Below are positions 51,759-60,689 of a DNA stretch of 64,000 nt, in pieces. Each line of letters opens with the position of its first letter. The first letter of the stretch is position 1. Origin of the DNA: an uncultured Nitrospira sp. (lineage in GTDB: Bacteria; Nitrospirota; Nitrospiria; Nitrospirales; Nitrospiraceae); NCBI GenBank assembly GCA_902500785.1, contig CABVRW010000013.1:1-64000 (forward strand), given 5' to 3'. The notes beneath the pieces are model-generated. The model saw only the letters and a list, made by a program, of their open reading frames with translations, searched no databases and was not told the DNA's origin. A program made the position numbers and the translations under genes.

Positions 51759-51787
51759 AATGCCTCCACCGTACCAGAGAGGGATGA

Positions 51788-52015
51788 GTGTCGCTCAACG
51801 CAGTCTCGTTTCAACAGATCAGCCGCATTCTCGATGTGACAGACGGTTTGGGGCTCAATCGCGAGTGGGTGGAGATTCCTCTTTCCCCCGAGACACCCGG
51901 CCTGGTCCGCAAGCTCCCTAATGGAAAGCTTGAAATCATCGTCGATGCCGACCAGCCTTTCGAAGAATGGCTCGGCACCCTCGATCAACATATACGACGT
52001 GCGCAGACGACCTGA
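51788..52015 (+). CDS. Small conserved-looking hypothetical protein (75 aa)
   Basis: Starts with GTG at 51788 after AGAGGG. The 75 residues (MSLNAVSFQQISRILDVTDG...) form an acidic, compact alpha/beta-like protein with VEIPLSPETPGLVRKLPNGK and EIIVDADQPFEEWLGTLDQH. No known domain recognised. It sits between threonine aldolase and the nucleotidyltransferase gene in the same direction with short gaps, so it is probably co-transcribed. Confidence 0.6.
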   Translation: MSLNAVSFQQISRILDVTDGLGLNREWVEIPLSPETPGLVRKLPNGKLEIIVDADQPFEEWLGTLDQHIRRAQTT

Positions 52016-52032
52016 CACGTGTGAGGATAGAC

Positions 52033-52839
52033 ATGGAACCACCAGTCGCCACATCCTCACCTCAGCCCTCCCCGGCACTTCCGTCGACGGAAGAGCTCCA
52101 GGCTGAGTTGCTGGATATTCCCGAGCCCCCCGACATGCCGCCCGCGGTGACGCCGCCCGGATACGATGATGCCCTTGCCGGGGCAATCAAATATGTCCGC
52201 GCCAAACGCGGCGGCGACTTGGTGGGTATTATTCTCGTCGGATCCGGTGCTCGACGCGCCGTCACACCGCATAGCGATATTGACCTCATCGTCCTCGTCA
52301 AAGGCCCGGCCGACGGGCAAGAAATGATTCGCGTGGGAGACCGGCTCGTGGACATTCGCTACGGCGAACACAAAACCGTCGCCGAGGACCTCGCCTATTC
52401 CCCGCGCCTGGCGCCCTTGTTACGCAAGGGACGGATTCTTTTTGATCACGAAGACATCGCGGGACAGGTCATCGCCAAAGCCGCGCAACGCTTCCGCCAA
52501 GGCCCCCCGACCGCCAGCCTCCATGAACGTATCCGACTCAAGGCCGAATGTCTGCATTGGCTCGGAAAAGTCGAGGACCTGCGCGACAAACCCAACACCG
52601 CGCAATACCTTCTCCAACTGTTCTTTGAAGCCTGTGTCTCGGCATTCTTTCGCACTCGAGGCCTCTGGTTCACGGCGCCGGTCGATACGCTCCGGTTCCT
52701 GGCCTCGCGTGATCCGGCGCTCGGCGAGCTGGCCGGCCAGTTCTTGAGCGCCGCGACTCTTCACGAACGACTCACGGTTGGTAAGCGGTTTGCCGACAGC
52801 CTGTTTCGCGACATCCCCCTTCCACCTCGCGTGGACTGA
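52033..52839 (+). CDS. Pol-beta-superfamily nucleotidyltransferase domain protein
   Basis: A 268-aa protein; start at 52033 with GAGGA 7 nt upstream. After a Pro-rich N terminus (about 1-45), residues 60-130 carry the minimal nucleotidyltransferase motif IILVGSGARRAVTPHSDIDL (GSG, then SDIDL with the metal-binding Asp pair) and a third acidic position in VDIRYGEH. The C-terminal part is all-helical (HERIRLKAECLHWLGKVEDL, YLLQLFFEACVSAFFRTRG), resembling the HEPN-like helical half found in MNT-HEPN proteins. Function could be nucleotide transfer to a protein or small molecule. Confidence 0.75.
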   Translation: MEPPVATSSPQPSPALPSTEELQAELLDIPEPPDMPPAVTPPGYDDALAGAIKYVRAKRGGDLVGIILVGSGARRAVTPHSDIDLIVLVKGPADGQEMIRVGDRLVDIRYGEHKTVAEDLAYSPRLAPLLRKGRILFDHEDIAGQVIAKAAQRFRQGPPTASLHERIRLKAECLHWLGKVEDLRDKPNTAQYLLQLFFEACVSAFFRTRGLWFTAPVDTLRFLASRDPALGELAGQFLSAATLHERLTVGKRFADSLFRDIPLPPRVD

Positions 52840-52875
52840 CCGGGCCTCGTTACGCCGTGGAATGCCGTCATCCGC

Positions 52876-52903
52876 TTGCGTTGGCATGCAGGCGTGCTAC
52901 CAT
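52876..52903 (+). promoter_or_regulatory. Candidate sigma-70 promoter of gnd-zwf operon
   Basis: TTGCGT (52876-52881), 16 nt and TACCAT (52898-52903), with an extended TG-C before the -10. It lies in the gap before gnd; transcription would start near 52910, about 83 nt before the gnd ATG. Confidence 0.4.
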
Positions 52904-52992
52904 CGAATGCATCGGGCCAGTGCGGCAACCAGCCGCGCCAGACCCGCGCAGCATCAGTCTCACATACCGGAGATCACCAGAGAGGATGACCT

Positions 52993-53886
52993 ATGGAACT
53001 CGGATTTGTCGGACTCGGCAAGATGGGGATGAACATGGTCACGCGGTTGCAGCAAGGAGGGCACCGTGTCGTGGCCTACGATCGCGCCCCTGACATCGTG
53101 AAGCAGGCGGAGAGCAAGGGGTGCGTCGGCGCTTCTTCCCTAGGCGATCTGATTTCAAAATTGGCGGCTCCTCGCGCGGTCTGGGTCATGGTGCCGTCAG
53201 GAGCGCCGACCGAAGAAACCGTCCACGCCATCGCGGCCTTGCTCCAACCGGGTGATACCATCATCGACGGAGGCAATACCCGGTTTCACGACGATACGCG
53301 CCGCGCCGCCGAGCTGAAGAAGAAGGGCATCCACTATGTCGATGTCGGGACCAGCGGCGGGATTTGGGGACTGACGGTCGGATATTGCCTCATGATCGGA
53401 GGCGAAAACGAGCCGGTCCAACGGTTGACCCCGATCTTCCAGACCTTGGCACCCGATCAGGGCTGGGCCCATATGGGAGCCCACGGCGCCGGCCACTACG
53501 TCAAAATGGTGCACAACGGCATCGAGTACAGCATGATGCAAGGGTACGCGGAAGGCTTCGAGCTGATGGCTAAAAGTAACTATCAGCTCGACCTGGGAAA
53601 AGTCGCCGATGTGTGGATGCACGGCAGCGTGGTGCGATCATGGCTGTTGGAGCTGGCCGTCGGCGCCCTGAAGCAGGATCCCAAGCTCGAAAAGCTGAAA
53701 GGTTACGTGCAGGATTCCGGCGAGGGACGCTGGATGATTCAAGATGCGATCGATAACGACGTGCCGGTGCCGACCCTCACTGCGGCCCTGTTCACTCGAT
53801 TCCGGTCACGGCAGGAGGAGTCCTTCGCAGAGAAAATGCTGGCGGCCTTGCGCAACGCCTTCGGCGGACACAGCGTCCGGCGCTGA
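52993..53886 (+). CDS. gnd: 6-phosphogluconate dehydrogenase, decarboxylating (short, YqeC/GntZ-type)
   Basis: A 297-aa enzyme oxidising 6-phosphogluconate to ribulose-5-phosphate. N-terminal Rossmann fold MELGFVGLGKMGMNM, IDGGNTRFHDD, the substrate motif VGTSGGIWGLTVGYCLMIGG-type block (GTSGGIWGLTVGYCLMIGG) and the catalytic GAGHYVKMVHNGIEYSMMQ (Lys and the NGIEY motif). Length of about 300 aa marks the short form, which often uses NAD. Good Shine-Dalgarno (GAGAGGA). zwf follows after 27 nt, making an oxidative pentose phosphate operon; 6-phosphogluconolactonase is not in this window. Confidence 0.93.
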   Translation: MELGFVGLGKMGMNMVTRLQQGGHRVVAYDRAPDIVKQAESKGCVGASSLGDLISKLAAPRAVWVMVPSGAPTEETVHAIAALLQPGDTIIDGGNTRFHDDTRRAAELKKKGIHYVDVGTSGGIWGLTVGYCLMIGGENEPVQRLTPIFQTLAPDQGWAHMGAHGAGHYVKMVHNGIEYSMMQGYAEGFELMAKSNYQLDLGKVADVWMHGSVVRSWLLELAVGALKQDPKLEKLKGYVQDSGEGRWMIQDAIDNDVPVPTLTAALFTRFRSRQEESFAEKMLAALRNAFGGHSVRR

Positions 53887-53913
53887 GGCCTCAACCCAAC
53901 GGACACCGACACC

Positions 53914-55458
53914 ATGCCTTCACCAACGACTCCCGTCGACATCAAGCCCCTCCCTGAAACGATGGCGCGCGTCGAGGCCTGCACCCTCGTCATTTTCGGA
54001 GGCTCCGGAGATCTCGCCCGGCGGCGCCTCATCCCGGCCCTCTACAACCTCTTGCTGGACGGTCTCTTGCCGGACAAGTTTGCGGTGATCGGATTGGGTC
54101 GCAAACCGATGGATGACGAGGCCTTCCGCAATCTGGTACGAGAAGGCGTCATCGCGCATTCGCGACAAGCCTTGGTGGATGAGACCTGGCACGCATTCGA
54201 GCGTCACCTGTTTTACATCCAAGGCGAAAACAATGACGCGCACACCTACAGCGCACTCCGCGCCAAAGCCGAACAGGTCGAGCACGCGATGCAGTTGCCC
54301 GGCAACCGCATTTTTTACCTGAGCATTCCCCCGAGTTCTTTTGCAGCGGTCTGCGAGGGATTGGCTCAGTCCGGCCTGGCGACGTCGCCCGCGACCGGTT
54401 CGTCTTATTCACGGATCATCGTCGAAAAGCCCGTCGGGCGCGATCTCGCCTCCGCGCAGCGAATCAACGAAGTCACGGGCAAGGTCTTCGACGAGTCGCA
54501 GATTTTTCGGATCGACCATTATTTGGGAAAAGAGACCGTCCAAAACCTCATGGTGGTCCGTTTCGCCAACAGCATCTTTGAACCGGTCTGGAACCACAAA
54601 TATATCGATCATGTCCAGATTACCGTCAGCGAAACGGAAGGCGTCGGGACCAGGGCCAGTTATTACGAAGAAGCCGGCGCGCTCAGAGACATGATTCAGA
54701 ATCACCTGTTGCAACTGCTCTGTCTCGTCGCAATGGAACCGCCCTATTCGCTCGATCCCAACGTGGTGCGCAACGCCAAAATGGAAGTTCTGCGATGCCT
54801 CCGGCCTATCGTCGGGAAGGATGTCGCGCAATATACCGTCCGGGCCCAATATGCCGATGGGACCGCGCATGGCCAATCCGTGCCGGGATACCGACGTGAG
54901 AAGGGTGTCCGTCCCGACTCCGTCACCGAAACCTATGTGGCGGTGAAAGCCTTCGTGGAAAACTGGCGCTGGTCGGGAGTGCCGTTTTACCTTCGAACCG
55001 GAAAAACCTTGCCGAAACGCGCCAGCGAAATCGCCGTGCAATTCAAAGACATCCCGCAGATCCTGTTCAATGCCGACCCCGCGCATCCTCAACCGGCCAA
55101 TGTCCTGACACTGCGGATCCAGCCGGACGAGGGACTCTCCCTCCGCATCATTTCGCGTGTCCCCGGCACCCGTGCGCAGACGCATCCGGTAGAAATGGAC
55201 TTTCAGTACAGCGACGTCTTCGGATGTCCGTCGCCGGAAGCCTACGAACGCCTGCTGCTCGACGTCATGGCCGGCGACGCTTCACGATTCATGCGCCGCG
55301 ATGCCGTGGAGGCTTCATGGGACTGGGTCACGAAAATCCTCGAGGGGTGGAGTCAGCAGAAATTGCGCTGGTTACCCGAGTACTCCGCGGGAACCTGGGG
55401 GCCGGTAGAAGCAGAGCGGATGATACAGAACGATGGACGCTCTTGGCGGATCCTCTAA
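53914..55458 (+). CDS. zwf: Glucose-6-phosphate 1-dehydrogenase
   Basis: A 514-aa enzyme producing 6-phosphoglucono-lactone and NADPH. Landmarks: LVIFGGSGDLARRRLIPALY (nucleotide-binding GxxGDLA), IIVEKPVGRDL, the active-site RIDHYLGKETVQN with the catalytic His and Lys, EGVGTRASYYEEAGALRDM, FYLRTGKTLPKRASEI and GWSQQKLRWLPEYSAGTWGP near the C terminus. Normal length. Follows gnd in the same operon; its stop overlaps the stop of the convergent thioredoxin gene by 4 nt. Confidence 0.96.
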   Translation: MPSPTTPVDIKPLPETMARVEACTLVIFGGSGDLARRRLIPALYNLLLDGLLPDKFAVIGLGRKPMDDEAFRNLVREGVIAHSRQALVDETWHAFERHLFYIQGENNDAHTYSALRAKAEQVEHAMQLPGNRIFYLSIPPSSFAAVCEGLAQSGLATSPATGSSYSRIIVEKPVGRDLASAQRINEVTGKVFDESQIFRIDHYLGKETVQNLMVVRFANSIFEPVWNHKYIDHVQITVSETEGVGTRASYYEEAGALRDMIQNHLLQLLCLVAMEPPYSLDPNVVRNAKMEVLRCLRPIVGKDVAQYTVRAQYADGTAHGQSVPGYRREKGVRPDSVTETYVAVKAFVENWRWSGVPFYLRTGKTLPKRASEIAVQFKDIPQILFNADPAHPQPANVLTLRIQPDEGLSLRIISRVPGTRAQTHPVEMDFQYSDVFGCPSPEAYERLLLDVMAGDASRFMRRDAVEASWDWVTKILEGWSQQKLRWLPEYSAGTWGPVEAERMIQNDGRSWRIL

Positions 55459-55769
55459 CTCAGTCCGAGCTGTTTTCGGATCTCCTCCTTCCTCCCGATC
55501 CCTCCGATAAACCGGACGAACTCGCCGCGCTCGAACAACGCCAGCGCCGGTAATGAGCTGATCTCCAGTTCGGCGGGAATCTGAAAATTCTCCTGCACAT
55601 TCATCTTGACGATCGTGACCGCCGACGCCGCTTCCTGCTGTAACTGCTCCAACTGTTTCAACAGGGCCAGGCAGTGACCGCAGCCCGGCTGCCAAAATTC
55701 TACCAGCACCGGCATCGAAGCCTGCTCCACCTCGCGAGCAAAGTTTCGATCCGTGACGTCGCGGATCAT
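55455..55769 (-). CDS. Thioredoxin-like protein
   Basis: A 104-aa thioredoxin-fold protein: VTDRNFAREVEQASMPVLVEF, then WQPGCGHC holding the redox CxxC (Cys-Gly-His-Cys rather than the usual Cys-Gly-Pro-Cys), VKMNVQENFQIP and the cis-Pro segment ISSLPALALF. The CGHC motif, more like disulphide isomerases than thioredoxins, raises the expected redox potential. No signal peptide, so cytoplasmic. Overlaps the SGNH hydrolase gene upstream by 4 nt and the convergent zwf stop downstream. Confidence 0.87.
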   Translation of the reverse strand: MIRDVTDRNFAREVEQASMPVLVEFWQPGCGHCLALLKQLEQLQQEAASAVTIVKMNVQENFQIPAELEISSLPALALFERGEFVRFIGGIGRKEEIRKQLGLS

Positions 55770-56437
55770 GTCTTCGAAGGCCTCGACGGCGTGGCCTGAG
55801 GCACGCCTGCGGCGGGAGCAAACATCTCTTCATAGAGACGTCTGCCGAACAGGTGGTAGCCGCGTGTCGTCAGATGCAGTCCGTCGTTGGAATAGGGTCC
55901 AGCGAGCATGAGCGAATCCGGTTCGGCCGTCTCGGCGAACAGATCGAAATAGGGCAATTCCCTTCGGCGCGCATAGTCCGCGATCAAGGCATTCAAATTC
56001 CGCCGCCGTTGAATATGCTCGGCAAGCCAGGCGGCGGCATCCGGGTTGTCCAGACCTCCGTCAACACGAAGCGAGGGCACGGTCACGGGAATCGGAACGA
56101 TCGAGGCGGCTCTCGCCGATTCATACATTTTGATGAGATTCCGCATGATCTCTGCCGGATCGGCGTTCCACCCCAGATCATTGGTTCCTCCGAGAATAAC
56201 GACCGTCTGAGGGCGCCGATCGATCACCGTGGCGCGAAACCGCAGCACCATTTCTCCGGTGACTTCGCCGCAGATTCCACTGATCTCGACCTGGCCTTGA
56301 TGACCGAGGTATTCCTGCAAGACCAAGCCATACGGCGTTGCCTCCGCCTGCGGACATGTCGGACCGGGCGTTTGATAGCCTGCCGTGAGGCTATCACCGA
56401 AGCAGAGGATGAGCGGAGATCGGCGCGAGGAGGCCAC
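55766..56437 (-). CDS. SGNH/GDSL hydrolase
   Basis: A 223-aa enzyme with a GTG start (56437). The four blocks of the SGNH family are present: block I ILCFGDSLTAGYQTP (nucleophile Ser), block II ICGEVTGEM (Gly), block III VVILGGTNDLGW (Asn) and block V NDGLHLTTRGYHLFGRRLYE (Asp-His). No signal peptide is evident. Likely an esterase or lysophospholipase of the TesA/arylesterase type; the substrate is unknown. Coupled to the thioredoxin-like gene by a 4-nt overlap. Confidence 0.88.
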   Translation of the reverse strand: MASSRRSPLILCFGDSLTAGYQTPGPTCPQAEATPYGLVLQEYLGHQGQVEISGICGEVTGEMVLRFRATVIDRRPQTVVILGGTNDLGWNADPAEIMRNLIKMYESARAASIVPIPVTVPSLRVDGGLDNPDAAAWLAEHIQRRRNLNALIADYARRRELPYFDLFAETAEPDSLMLAGPYSNDGLHLTTRGYHLFGRRLYEEMFAPAAGVPQATPSRPSKT

Positions 56438-56596
56438 GAAGAGATTCTACTGTCCCCACCATGCCGACGCAACGCCGGAGTCCGAGTATTTCTCTCCCCT
56501 ATCCACACGATCCACGCGGTGAACACAGGTCAGACCCCTGCGCAGACCGGCTATTTTCTTGACGAAGAGGGAACCACGGGGTACGACTGAACACAT

Positions 56597-58471
56597 ATGG
56601 AATCTACCACCTCGCAGAACGACAGCGCCCCGCTGGTCCCCTTTGTAAAAGCAGGGGTCGATCCGGAGGTGTCCGCGATCAAGCAGTTGCTCAAGCTGCT
56701 CGACAAAGCGGCGAAATCGGCGCGAACCTACGGCACCAAAAATCCCGTCGCGCAGCGATTCTTCCAGCAATTTTATGATGGCCTGACGAATCATCTCGCG
56801 CACCACACCCGCCTCGCCCTCTTGGTGCAACGAGATCAACTCTTCTTCAGAGACGAAGTAGTCTATCAGCCTGAGCGAGATGCGACCGGAGACAGTTTCG
56901 CATTCAAGATGTACTCGGACGGAATCCGTGAATTGACCTTCCACCAAGGCCTGACTCCGGCGGATCTCTCCTTCTTCCTGGATGCGCTGTGGGGGATGCC
57001 GTCCGGCGAAACCGGGTCCGACGATGAGACGGACGATCTGGAAGACGACGACGACATCGTGACGCGTTTGTGGGCCAAGAATCTGGACACGATCACCCTG
57101 GTCACCGCGGAAGAACTTGTCCGGTCCTCCGGCTACGGACTGGACGAACTCGAACTGCAGATACAGGGTTATATGAGCATGTCGGTCACCTCGCTGCGGG
57201 AACTCCTCGACCGCGAGCGCGCGATGGCGGTTCCTGAGAAGGAGAACAAAACCGGCGCCACCGGGCAGGAAGGCGCAACCGGTCCTGGCAGCGGCGGGAC
57301 AACCGGCTCCGGCACAAGCAGGAACCGCCGCTTCCAGGCCAATGTCGTCGGGTATGACGTCTCCCAAGAAGAACATGAGGGCTTGAGGCAGGAGATCCAG
57401 CGCGAGACCGCACGTGATGCCACGGTCTACATCCTTGATGTCTTGACGGCGGTGCTGGCCTCCGAACCCTCCTCTGCGTTGCTGACCACGCTGTTCGACG
57501 TGTGGGACAGCGTGATCGAGGGGCTGATTCGCGCGGGACAATGGACCCTACTCGAAACGGTGCTGACGCTGTTGCAGGATGCCGAGTCGGTCCGCCCCGA
57601 TCTGTCGGACCCCCATAAGCGACAGCTCGCCGGCCTGTTCGAAGGGCTGAGCCGTCCCGAACGATTAAAGGCGATCGGACTTCACTTGAACCGCACGCCT
57701 CACGCGAAGACGGAAGGATTGCTCACCCTCCTGCTCATCATGAAACAGGATTCGATTCAGGGACTCTGTTCGCTGCTCGCCGGCCTGGAAGGGCCCGCGC
57801 ATCAGGCGGTTGTCATGGAGGCCTTGCAAACGATCGCGCGCGACCATCCCGATCCGATCGTGCGCGGCTTGACCGACAAGCGACCAACGTACGTCAGGAA
57901 CCTGCTGACGCTCCTCTCCCGATGGAACGATCCTCGTTTTGCTGAGAGCGTCGAAAAAACACTTCGACATCCGGAATCCGCCGTGCGACGCGAAGGCCTG
58001 CGGGTCCTGGCTGCGCTTCGCCCATCCGGCAACGGGACGAAGTTGGTCGGCTTACTGGGCGACAGTGATGAGACCGTTCGCCTGACGGCCATGAAGGTCC
58101 TCTCCACCGGACAATACAGCGCCGGCTTCTCCGCCTGGGCGCCATTTGTGACTGCCGATGAGTTTCATGAGCGATCGCCGGCGGAGAAACGGGCCATTTA
58201 CCTCGCGCTGAAACAGACCGCGGCGGATGAGGCCGTTCCCTATTGGCAAGGCGTATTGACCGAGTGGTCCTGGACCAATCGTAAGAAGAAGGAAGAACTG
58301 GCCTTGCTGGCAGCGGATATCCTCGGAAAACTCGCGACACCTCCGGCCCTGGCCGCCCTTGAACTCGGGCAGAAAAAGGGCGGTGCAGCCGTCCGGCAAG
58401 CCTGCAGCGCCGCGCTCGCCGCCGCGAATCGTCAACACCGCTATCCCATGCCATCGGCAGCGAATTCCTAA
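56597..58471 (+). CDS. HEAT-repeat-like protein, partner of HD-GYP protein
   Basis: A 624-aa helical protein. The N-terminal third (KQLLKLLDKAAKSARTYGTK, NPVAQRFFQQFYDGLTNHLA, LLVQRDQLFFRDEVVY) resembles the start of its downstream HD-GYP neighbour, suggesting a shared domain. Residues 210-240 are a Gly/Thr/Ala-rich linker. The C-terminal half (about 390-620) is built of HEAT-like helical repeats (HPESAVRREGLRVLAALRPS, LGDSDETVRLTAMKVLST). No Shine-Dalgarno sequence precedes the ATG. Probably a scaffold for the HD-GYP protein encoded 20 nt downstream. Confidence 0.75.
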   Translation: MESTTSQNDSAPLVPFVKAGVDPEVSAIKQLLKLLDKAAKSARTYGTKNPVAQRFFQQFYDGLTNHLAHHTRLALLVQRDQLFFRDEVVYQPERDATGDSFAFKMYSDGIRELTFHQGLTPADLSFFLDALWGMPSGETGSDDETDDLEDDDDIVTRLWAKNLDTITLVTAEELVRSSGYGLDELELQIQGYMSMSVTSLRELLDRERAMAVPEKENKTGATGQEGATGPGSGGTTGSGTSRNRRFQANVVGYDVSQEEHEGLRQEIQRETARDATVYILDVLTAVLASEPSSALLTTLFDVWDSVIEGLIRAGQWTLLETVLTLLQDAESVRPDLSDPHKRQLAGLFEGLSRPERLKAIGLHLNRTPHAKTEGLLTLLLIMKQDSIQGLCSLLAGLEGPAHQAVVMEALQTIARDHPDPIVRGLTDKRPTYVRNLLTLLSRWNDPRFAESVEKTLRHPESAVRREGLRVLAALRPSGNGTKLVGLLGDSDETVRLTAMKVLSTGQYSAGFSAWAPFVTADEFHERSPAEKRAIYLALKQTAADEAVPYWQGVLTEWSWTNRKKKEELALLAADILGKLATPPALAALELGQKKGGAAVRQACSAALAAANRQHRYPMPSAANS

Positions 58472-58491
58472 TTGCCAGGAGGACAGCAGCC

Positions 58492-60090
58492 GTGAGTGAA
58501 TCACCCGATCCGCTATTCTCGGCTCTCCACACAGAGGGGGCGCATCCGATCCTGACCCACGAGCGGTCCCTCGCCAATAAGATCGCCAAGGGGTCCGAGG
58601 CGGGCGACATCCTCGACCAGCAACTCGCGATGTTGGGGATTCAACTCGTGACCCAGCTGAACGTCCTCATCAAAACATCACGGATTCACGGTCGCACGAA
58701 TGCGGCCCTCGACAAACCCGTGGACTCCATGCTGACGTTGGTGAAAACCTTGGCGGCGGATCATCCGGTGGTCCTCCGGTTGCAAAACGACTTTCTGTTT
58801 CTGGGCGACAATCACTTGAAGATGAGCTCGCAACAAATGGCGGTGTTTGCGAGCATCATCGAAGCCCTGAATAAGTGGCACATCGGCGGAGTTTCGTTCG
58901 CGTCGACCGCCGAGTCGAAGGATTATCGTGAGTTTGCCTACCTCTTCGTCAGCCTGGACCCGGAGAAACATGGGCTTGCGGATCTCCAAGACGCCCTGCA
59001 GACCGCGGGGGTCGCAGGCATCGAGCTGGAAGATCCTCGCTCGCTCCAGCTGCAACATGTGAACGACGGCGAATCGGCGGCAGACCATGCAGGACTCCGT
59101 TCAGGATCCGCACTGAACGGCTCGGCGGATTCGAGGGACCATAGGAAGGCCGTTGCCAAAGGCCGCTATGCCAAAGCGGCATCGGCGCTCGGCGATCTGG
59201 TCAAAAATACCCGCGGCGGCGGCACCGTCAGTTTCAAACAGGCAAAACGCGCGATTCAGAACATCATCGAGCTGATGATGCAGGATGAATCCACGCTCCT
59301 GGGACTGACCAATCTGCGCTGCCATGACCAATATACACACAACCACTCCGTGAACGTCTCGCTGCTCGCCATGGCCCTCGGAAACCGCGCCGGGTATCCC
59401 AAAGTCGACCTGGCTGATCTCGGTTTGTCGGCCCTGTTTCACGATGTGGGGAAATGCGCCATCTCCCTCGACGTGTTGAACAAGCCGGGAGAATTTACGC
59501 AGGAGGAATGGGTCATCATGCGTTCACACCCGATCGAAGGGGTGTTTACGCTCGTCAAATCACGGGGCATCACCAATGTCCCGGCTAGGATGGCCGCGGC
59601 CTCGTTCGAACACCATATGAACTACGACTATTCCGGATATCCCAAACTCCGCGTCCCCTGGACACAAACAGTCGCCAGCCGGATCATCACCATCGCCGAT
59701 TGTTACGACGCGATGACATCGTCTCGAGTGTATCGCCGAGAACCGATGTCCCCCGCGAACGTGCTGAAGTTCATGTTCGGAAAGAGCGGCCAGTCGTTCG
59801 ATCCGATCCTGCTCAAGCTCTTCGTGAACTGCGTGGGCATCATTCCGATCGGCAGTCTCGTCAGACTCGACTCCGGCTCTTTGGCGGTCGTGATCAAGCC
59901 GCCGCAGGACAGGACCAATGCCGAACGCCCGCTGGTCAAAGTGATTACGGACGACAACGGGGTTCCCATTGAGGAAGGGCCTGAATTCGACCTGACCGAA
60001 CAGGATGAGACCGGAAACTACAGACACAGTATTCTGCAACTCGTCGACAATACCGAATACCACTTCGACACCGGCCGGTACTTCGTCTAG
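58492..60090 (+). CDS. HD-GYP domain protein, putative c-di-GMP phosphodiesterase
   Basis: A 532-aa protein with a GTG start and GGAGGA 8 nt upstream. The N-terminal domain (about 25-190, TQLNVLIKTSRIHGRTNAAL, LRLQNDFLFLGDNHLKM) is shared in style with the upstream HEAT protein. The HD-GYP domain (about 270-470) has LFHDVGKCAI (His317-Asp318), the HH pair at 374-375 in EHHMNYDYSGYP, and IADCYDAMTSSRVYR. The canonical HHExxDGxGYP is altered (E to M, G to Y before SGYP), so metal binding or activity may be changed. Followed by a beta-barrel-like tail (GSLVRLDSGSLAVVIKP) typical of such proteins. Confidence 0.85.
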   Translation: MSESPDPLFSALHTEGAHPILTHERSLANKIAKGSEAGDILDQQLAMLGIQLVTQLNVLIKTSRIHGRTNAALDKPVDSMLTLVKTLAADHPVVLRLQNDFLFLGDNHLKMSSQQMAVFASIIEALNKWHIGGVSFASTAESKDYREFAYLFVSLDPEKHGLADLQDALQTAGVAGIELEDPRSLQLQHVNDGESAADHAGLRSGSALNGSADSRDHRKAVAKGRYAKAASALGDLVKNTRGGGTVSFKQAKRAIQNIIELMMQDESTLLGLTNLRCHDQYTHNHSVNVSLLAMALGNRAGYPKVDLADLGLSALFHDVGKCAISLDVLNKPGEFTQEEWVIMRSHPIEGVFTLVKSRGITNVPARMAAASFEHHMNYDYSGYPKLRVPWTQTVASRIITIADCYDAMTSSRVYRREPMSPANVLKFMFGKSGQSFDPILLKLFVNCVGIIPIGSLVRLDSGSLAVVIKPPQDRTNAERPLVKVITDDNGVPIEEGPEFDLTEQDETGNYRHSILQLVDNTEYHFDTGRYFV

Positions 60091-60128
60091 CGTCCACGCC
60101 CCCTCGTCACTGTTCGCTCCCGGAATCG

Positions 60129-60533
60129 CTACCGCTTGCTCTCAGGAGGCGGCCAGTCCATTTCAATTTGTCTCCCGCAATAAAAGCAGGCCAGCCGATA
60201 TTTCGCCTTGCGCCGAGGATTCGGCATCGAGATAAACACGACGGGCGTCTCATCGAACGGACAGACCGGCTGTTGATGCATGAGATGTTCATCGGCCATT
60301 AATTCCAGGGCCGCATTGTCCCAGGGTGGAGAATCCTGCTCATGCCCCGTGACGCTGGTGCGCCAGCCGCAGCATTCACATTGCACGTCAAAGGTCTTCA
60401 CGCGATCGCGCATCTGCGATTGATCGATCACTTCGACCGGCCCCGGGCAGCCAGCGCGCTCACAGCGGATGGCTTCATGTTGAAGCGCGCGCACGAACAG
60501 TCGATGGGCCTGCTCTCGATCCGAAGGTATCAT
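60129..60533 (-). CDS. Small zinc-finger-like protein (134 aa)
   Basis: Start at 60533 (MIPSDREQAHRLFVRAL) because AAAGGAG lies 5 nt upstream and a sigma-70 promoter lies just beyond; the frame upstream is open but would not be transcribed. Cysteines are spaced as three pairs (RCERAGC, CECCGW, ACFYCG) and could form zinc-binding sites. Segments EVIDQSQMRDRVKTFDVQCE and PVCPFDETPVVFIS are not recognised as a known domain. Divergently transcribed from the OmpH-like gene. Confidence 0.65.
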   Translation of the reverse strand: MIPSDREQAHRLFVRALQHEAIRCERAGCPGPVEVIDQSQMRDRVKTFDVQCECCGWRTSVTGHEQDSPPWDNAALELMADEHLMHQQPVCPFDETPVVFISMPNPRRKAKYRLACFYCGRQIEMDWPPPESKR

Positions 60534-60602
60534 GGACTCCTTTCCCACCCGGGGAACGCGAACACCAACCCGGATGTCGGAACGATGGACGACAGGGCCT
60601 GG

Positions 60603-60631
60603 CTTATAGCGACCGGCATCCTCCCTGTCAA
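60603..60631 (-). promoter_or_regulatory. Sigma-70 promoter of the zinc-finger-like gene
   Basis: Minus strand: TTGACA (60631-60626), 17 nt, TATAAG (60608-60603). Near-perfect match. Predicted start near 60596, 63 nt before the coding sequence. Confidence 0.75.
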
Positions 60632-60660
60632 ATCGCCCTCCCCGCTCCACCGCTCTCTTC

Positions 60661-60689
60661 TTGACACGATACCCCCGGGCCGCTATCCT
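60661..60689 (+). promoter_or_regulatory. Sigma-70 promoter of the OmpH-like gene
   Basis: TTGACA (60661-60666), 17 nt, TATCCT (60684-60689). The predicted start near 60696 gives a 41-nt leader. Together with the opposing promoter at 60603-60631 it forms a compact divergent promoter pair. Confidence 0.75.

Noticed and set aside
56447-57541. 364-codon minus-strand frame
   Set aside because: Antisense to the N-terminal half of the HEAT-repeat protein; no domain visible.
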